Origin: Thermoplasmata archaeon
Lineage (GTDB): Archaea; Thermoplasmatota; Thermoplasmata; Thermoplasmatales; Thermoplasmataceae
Assembly: GCA_021811505.1 (NCBI GenBank)
Contig: JAJZOM010000225.1
Location: 1-6,753, forward strand
DNA: 6,753 bases
Direction: 5' to 3'
Of this stretch, positions 5,245 through 6,753 are shown in pieces; position 1 is the first letter of the stretch; each line of letters opens with the position of its first letter. The position numbers and the translations under genes were made by a program. The notes beneath the pieces are model-generated. The model was not told where the DNA came from. It saw only the letters and a list, made by a program, of their open reading frames with translations, and searched no databases.

Positions 5245-6216
5245 TTGATCAACATCGGCGTTACACTGGGAGACCCGGCTGGAATAGGGCCGGAAATAGT
5301 GGCAAAATCGCTCACAAGATCATGGGAAAACGACGTGAGGTTCACACTGATAGGAAATCGTGAGAACTTTGGCGACATCTCCCGGAGAGCGGGCCTCGGT
5401 TCCGGTTTCCCGGATAAATTTGAATTTGTTGATATTCCCGGATCGGGGATAGAATACGGCAGGGTGAAGAAAGAATCAGGCAGCATAGCGCTGAGGAGCA
5501 TAGAGGAAGCGGCGAAGATGGCCCTCCATGGAGAGCTCACAGGCATATCCACGGCACCAGTCAACAAGGAAGCACTGCTGCTTGCCGGCTCAAGCTACAA
5601 GGATCACACAGACATGCTGAAAGCTCTCACAAATTCACAGAAGGTATCCACGGTTTTCGAGGTCAGGAAGCTGAGGATAATATTCATGACGAAACACGTC
5701 TCCCTTCTGGATGCCTGCAGGTCTGTCAGAAAAGGCGATGTAATGGAGATTATAGTACTGGCTGATCAGGCAATGAAGGCGCTGGGCATCAAGAATGGAA
5801 AGATTGGGGTGGCAGCATTGAATCCACATGCCGGAGAGAACGGGTTATTTGGAAGGGAGGAGATCGACGAGATAATCCCTGCGATAAATGAAGCAAAACC
5901 GCAATTCAACGTATCCGGGCCATATCCTGCAGATTCGATATTTCACCAGGCTGCCGGCGGGAAATTCGACATCGTTGTCTCCTTATATCATGACCAGGGG
6001 CACATCGCAGCTAAGATGTACGACTTCGACAGGACCGTAAGCATGAACATAGGTCTTCCATTCCTCAGAACCTCAGTGGACCATGGGACTGCCTTTGACA
6101 TCGCAGGAAAGAACATGGCAAGTGAAGTGAGCATGATTGAGGCCCTGAAGAAATCCGTCGAATATTCTTCACAATACCGGATTTTTATGTCTGAAACGCA
6201 CAGTGCGCCAGATTAG
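5245..6216 (+). CDS. pdxA: PdxA-family NAD-dependent dehydrogenase, probably PdxA2 (4-phospho-D-threonate/erythronate) type
   Basis: The 323-residue protein starts at TTG and has the whole PdxA fold: GDPAGIGPE (9-17), TAPVNKEAL (103-111), substrate-phosphate contacts DHTDML (120-125), and metal ligands H151 (MTKHVSLLD), H195 (NPHAGENG) and H249 (YHDQGH). It ends with GLPFLRTSVDHGTAFDIAG (270-288). PdxA enzymes oxidise a phosphorylated hydroxy acid with NAD and then decarboxylate it. The YHDQGHIAAKM sequence, in place of the YHDQGLPVLK type of E. coli PdxA, points to the PdxA2 branch, which acts on D-threonate or D-erythronate 4-phosphate to give dihydroxyacetone phosphate. Archaea generally make PLP with PdxS/PdxT, which also argues against a B6 role. 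The usual DUF1537 kinase partner is not in the window. Family certain; subfamily likely; physiological substrate unproven. Confidence 0.93.
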   Translation: MINIGVTLGDPAGIGPEIVAKSLTRSWENDVRFTLIGNRENFGDISRRAGLGSGFPDKFEFVDIPGSGIEYGRVKKESGSIALRSIEEAAKMALHGELTGISTAPVNKEALLLAGSSYKDHTDMLKALTNSQKVSTVFEVRKLRIIFMTKHVSLLDACRSVRKGDVMEIIVLADQAMKALGIKNGKIGVAALNPHAGENGLFGREEIDEIIPAINEAKPQFNVSGPYPADSIFHQAAGGKFDIVVSLYHDQGHIAAKMYDFDRTVSMNIGLPFLRTSVDHGTAFDIAGKNMASEVSMIEALKKSVEYSSQYRIFMSETHSAPD

Positions 6217-6296
6217 GGGTTGTCGGTCTTTACCCTGAAATATGCTCGCTGGATATCTTCATCTGCAAAGGCCACAGTGATCTTCTTATCGATCAC
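6213..6296 (-). pseudogene. Short remnant, probably the truncated 5' end of a partner (toxin-like) gene
   Basis: A 27-codon frame starts with GTG, sharing one base with the stop codon of the winged-helix gene (TAGTG), and ends with TAA overlapping the pdxA stop codon on the other strand. Its residues look like real protein (VIDKKITVAFADEDI, then QRAYFRVK). From memory they resemble the N-terminus of small RelE/ParE-like toxins that follow this kind of winged-helix gene in archaea; I could not verify this. Such a protein would be near 100 residues or more, so if the assignment is right this copy has lost its body at the junction with pdxA. Alternatives are a tiny intact gene or chance. Confidence 0.4.
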
Positions 6297-6297
6297 T
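6276..6297. repeat. Perfect 7-bp hairpin between convergent genes
   Basis: AGTGATC (6276-6282) pairs with GATCACT (6291-6297) around an 8-nt loop. It lies at the end of the winged-helix gene, in the space converging with pdxA, and spans the start of the short remnant frame. No T-run follows on either strand, so termination is only a possibility. Confidence 0.35.
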
Positions 6298-6559
6298 ACT
6301 TAAGCACCAGCTTGCTATCACTGTACTTCCTCACTAGTTCGGGATTCCACACCCAGATTATCTTGCCTTTATTTTGGACAATCTTCCCTGAATCTTCCAG
6401 ATACGAAATGATTAGGTTGAATGTTTGATACATTACTTTCTTTTCCAATGAAAGCCAAAGCTGCCTCTTTGATGGATATTCTTCCGCTTTTCTCAGGGCA
6501 TCTTCTACCATGAGAATGGTATCTAACCTCGGATAGTGGATAATTGGCTTGTTTTCCAT
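6296..6559 (-). CDS. Small winged-helix protein, antitoxin-like archaeal family
   Basis: The protein (87 residues from the ATG at 6559) starts MENKPIIHYPRLDTILMVED, followed by a helical stretch (LRKAEEYPSKRQLWLSL) and a helix-turn-helix with recognition helix near YQTFNLIISYLEDSG (44-58). A wing, KIVQNKGKIIWVW (59-71), and a charged tail complete it. I recognise the pattern as a small family common in archaea, encoding DNA-binding proteins often paired with a small toxin-like gene; no biochemical role is known to me. An in-frame ATG at 6571 would add four residues; 6559 is preferred because it lies about 26 bp after a strong TATA box. It converges on pdxA and is followed with a 1-nt overlap by a short remnant frame. 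A 24-bp piece of it recurs, inverted, at the right edge. Real gene: confident; function: tentative. Confidence 0.8.
   Translation of the reverse strand: MENKPIIHYPRLDTILMVEDALRKAEEYPSKRQLWLSLEKKVMYQTFNLIISYLEDSGKIVQNKGKIIWVWNPELVRKYSDSKLVLK
6465..6488 (-). repeat. Left arm of a perfect 24-bp inverted repeat, inside the winged-helix gene
   Basis: This segment, which encodes AEEYPSK in the winged-helix gene, is the exact reverse complement of 6730-6753 at the right edge. The match stops abruptly on the gene's 5' side; on its 3' side the window ends, so the repeat may be longer. The arms are 241 bp apart. Confidence 0.85.
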
Positions 6560-6581
6560 TGTGATATACATTCATATATAA

Positions 6582-6589
6582 TATATAAA
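6582..6589 (-). promoter_or_regulatory. TATA box of the winged-helix gene
   Basis: TTTATATA on the - strand matches the archaeal box A consensus. Its centre is about 26 bp before the ATG at 6559, the spacing for a leaderless transcript. This supports 6559 rather than 6571 as the start. Confidence 0.6.
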
Positions 6590-6643
6590 CTTATACAATT
6601 AATGTGTAATCAGAAATGAGTTGCCATTATAATTGCAGAATTC

Positions 6644-6655
6644 GTTCTTAAGAAC
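6644..6655. repeat. 12-bp perfect palindrome GTTCTTAAGAAC
   Basis: This palindrome lies in the gap to the right of the winged-helix gene, about 24 bp before an ATG at 6679. It could be a protein-binding site or chance; nothing else in the window repeats it. Confidence 0.3.
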
Positions 6656-6729
6656 AAACTGCTCAACAACAAACCTGCATGGATAACAGTAAGCATGTGC
6701 TTTCTGAACCAGATACACTTTCTTTGATC

Positions 6730-6753
6730 AGCGGAAGAATATCCATCAAAGAG
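6730..6753 (+). pseudogene. Edge copy of a winged-helix gene segment (partial or broken second copy)
   Basis: These 24 bases equal the AEEYPSK-coding segment of the winged-helix gene, here on the + strand. In the matching frame a TGA (6725-6727) lies one codon before the identity begins, so this is not an intact paralogue in that frame. Another frame is open from an ATG at 6679 to the edge (MDNSKHVLSEPDTLSLISG, then RISIKE), in which the repeat is read out of the winged-helix frame. On the - strand a 47-codon frame is also open from the edge to a TGA at 6610-6612. None can be assigned without sequence to the right. Confidence 0.45.

Noticed and set aside
5058..5567. 169-codon frame on the - strand over the pdxA start
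   Set aside because: It runs antisense through the conserved GDPAGIGPE region of pdxA, overlaps the MFS start, and shows no domain.
6276..6297. Hairpin as a proven terminator for pdxA
   Set aside because: There is no T-run on either strand, and the bases also belong to the start of a short coding-like frame.
6610..6753. 47-codon frame on the - strand open at the right edge
   Set aside because: It has no recognised motif, and two other frames are open over much of the same stretch, so coding cannot be supported without more sequence.

Overview
This window is chromosomal DNA from an archaeon, most likely of the order Thermoplasmatales; I cannot settle the genus. The evidence is a Tfx-family regulator (an archaeal family), TATA-type promoters placed so that transcripts would start at or very near the start codon, frequent AGG/AGA and ATA codons with moderate GC, and a surface-type binding protein rich in N-glycosylation sequons and lacking a lipoprotein cysteine.

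Left part (1-764, + strand): the last hundred or so codons of a major facilitator transporter cut by the window edge, then a complete Nudix hydrolase of the Ap4A-hydrolase type. The Nudix gene converges on the next operon with only 3 bp between the stop codons.

Centre (768-3787): a three-gene ABC importer on the - strand, in the order binding protein, permease, ATPase, related to the tungstate/molybdate WtpABC/ModABC systems. It is divergent from a Tfx-family DNA-binding protein. The shared intergenic region carries a perfect 12-bp inverted repeat (3298-3309 and 3324-3335) that overlays both promoters symmetrically. In methanogens Tfx binds the promoter of the molybdenum formylmethanofuran dehydrogenase operon, so a Tfx gene back-to-back with an oxyanion importer suggests a local metal-oxyanion regulon. 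The binding protein and the ATPase both depart from family consensus at key positions, so the substrate is not certain.

Right-centre (3803-6216): a complete 12-TM MFS transporter (- strand) is divergent from a PdxA-family dehydrogenase (+ strand). The dehydrogenase looks like the PdxA2 (D-threonate/D-erythronate 4-phosphate) branch rather than the vitamin B6 enzyme. The 176-bp gap between them holds two interlocking inverted repeats that could fold as a pseudoknot or act as operators. The PdxA gene starts with TTG behind a Shine-Dalgarno sequence.

Right end (6213-6753): a small winged-helix protein on the - strand, followed with a 1-nt overlap by a 27-codon reading frame that looks like the truncated start of a partner gene, possibly a toxin. 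A 24-bp segment of the winged-helix gene recurs, perfectly and inverted, at the extreme right edge. This part looks like a rearranged small-gene locus. I saw no rRNA, tRNA, CRISPR array or complete insertion sequence.
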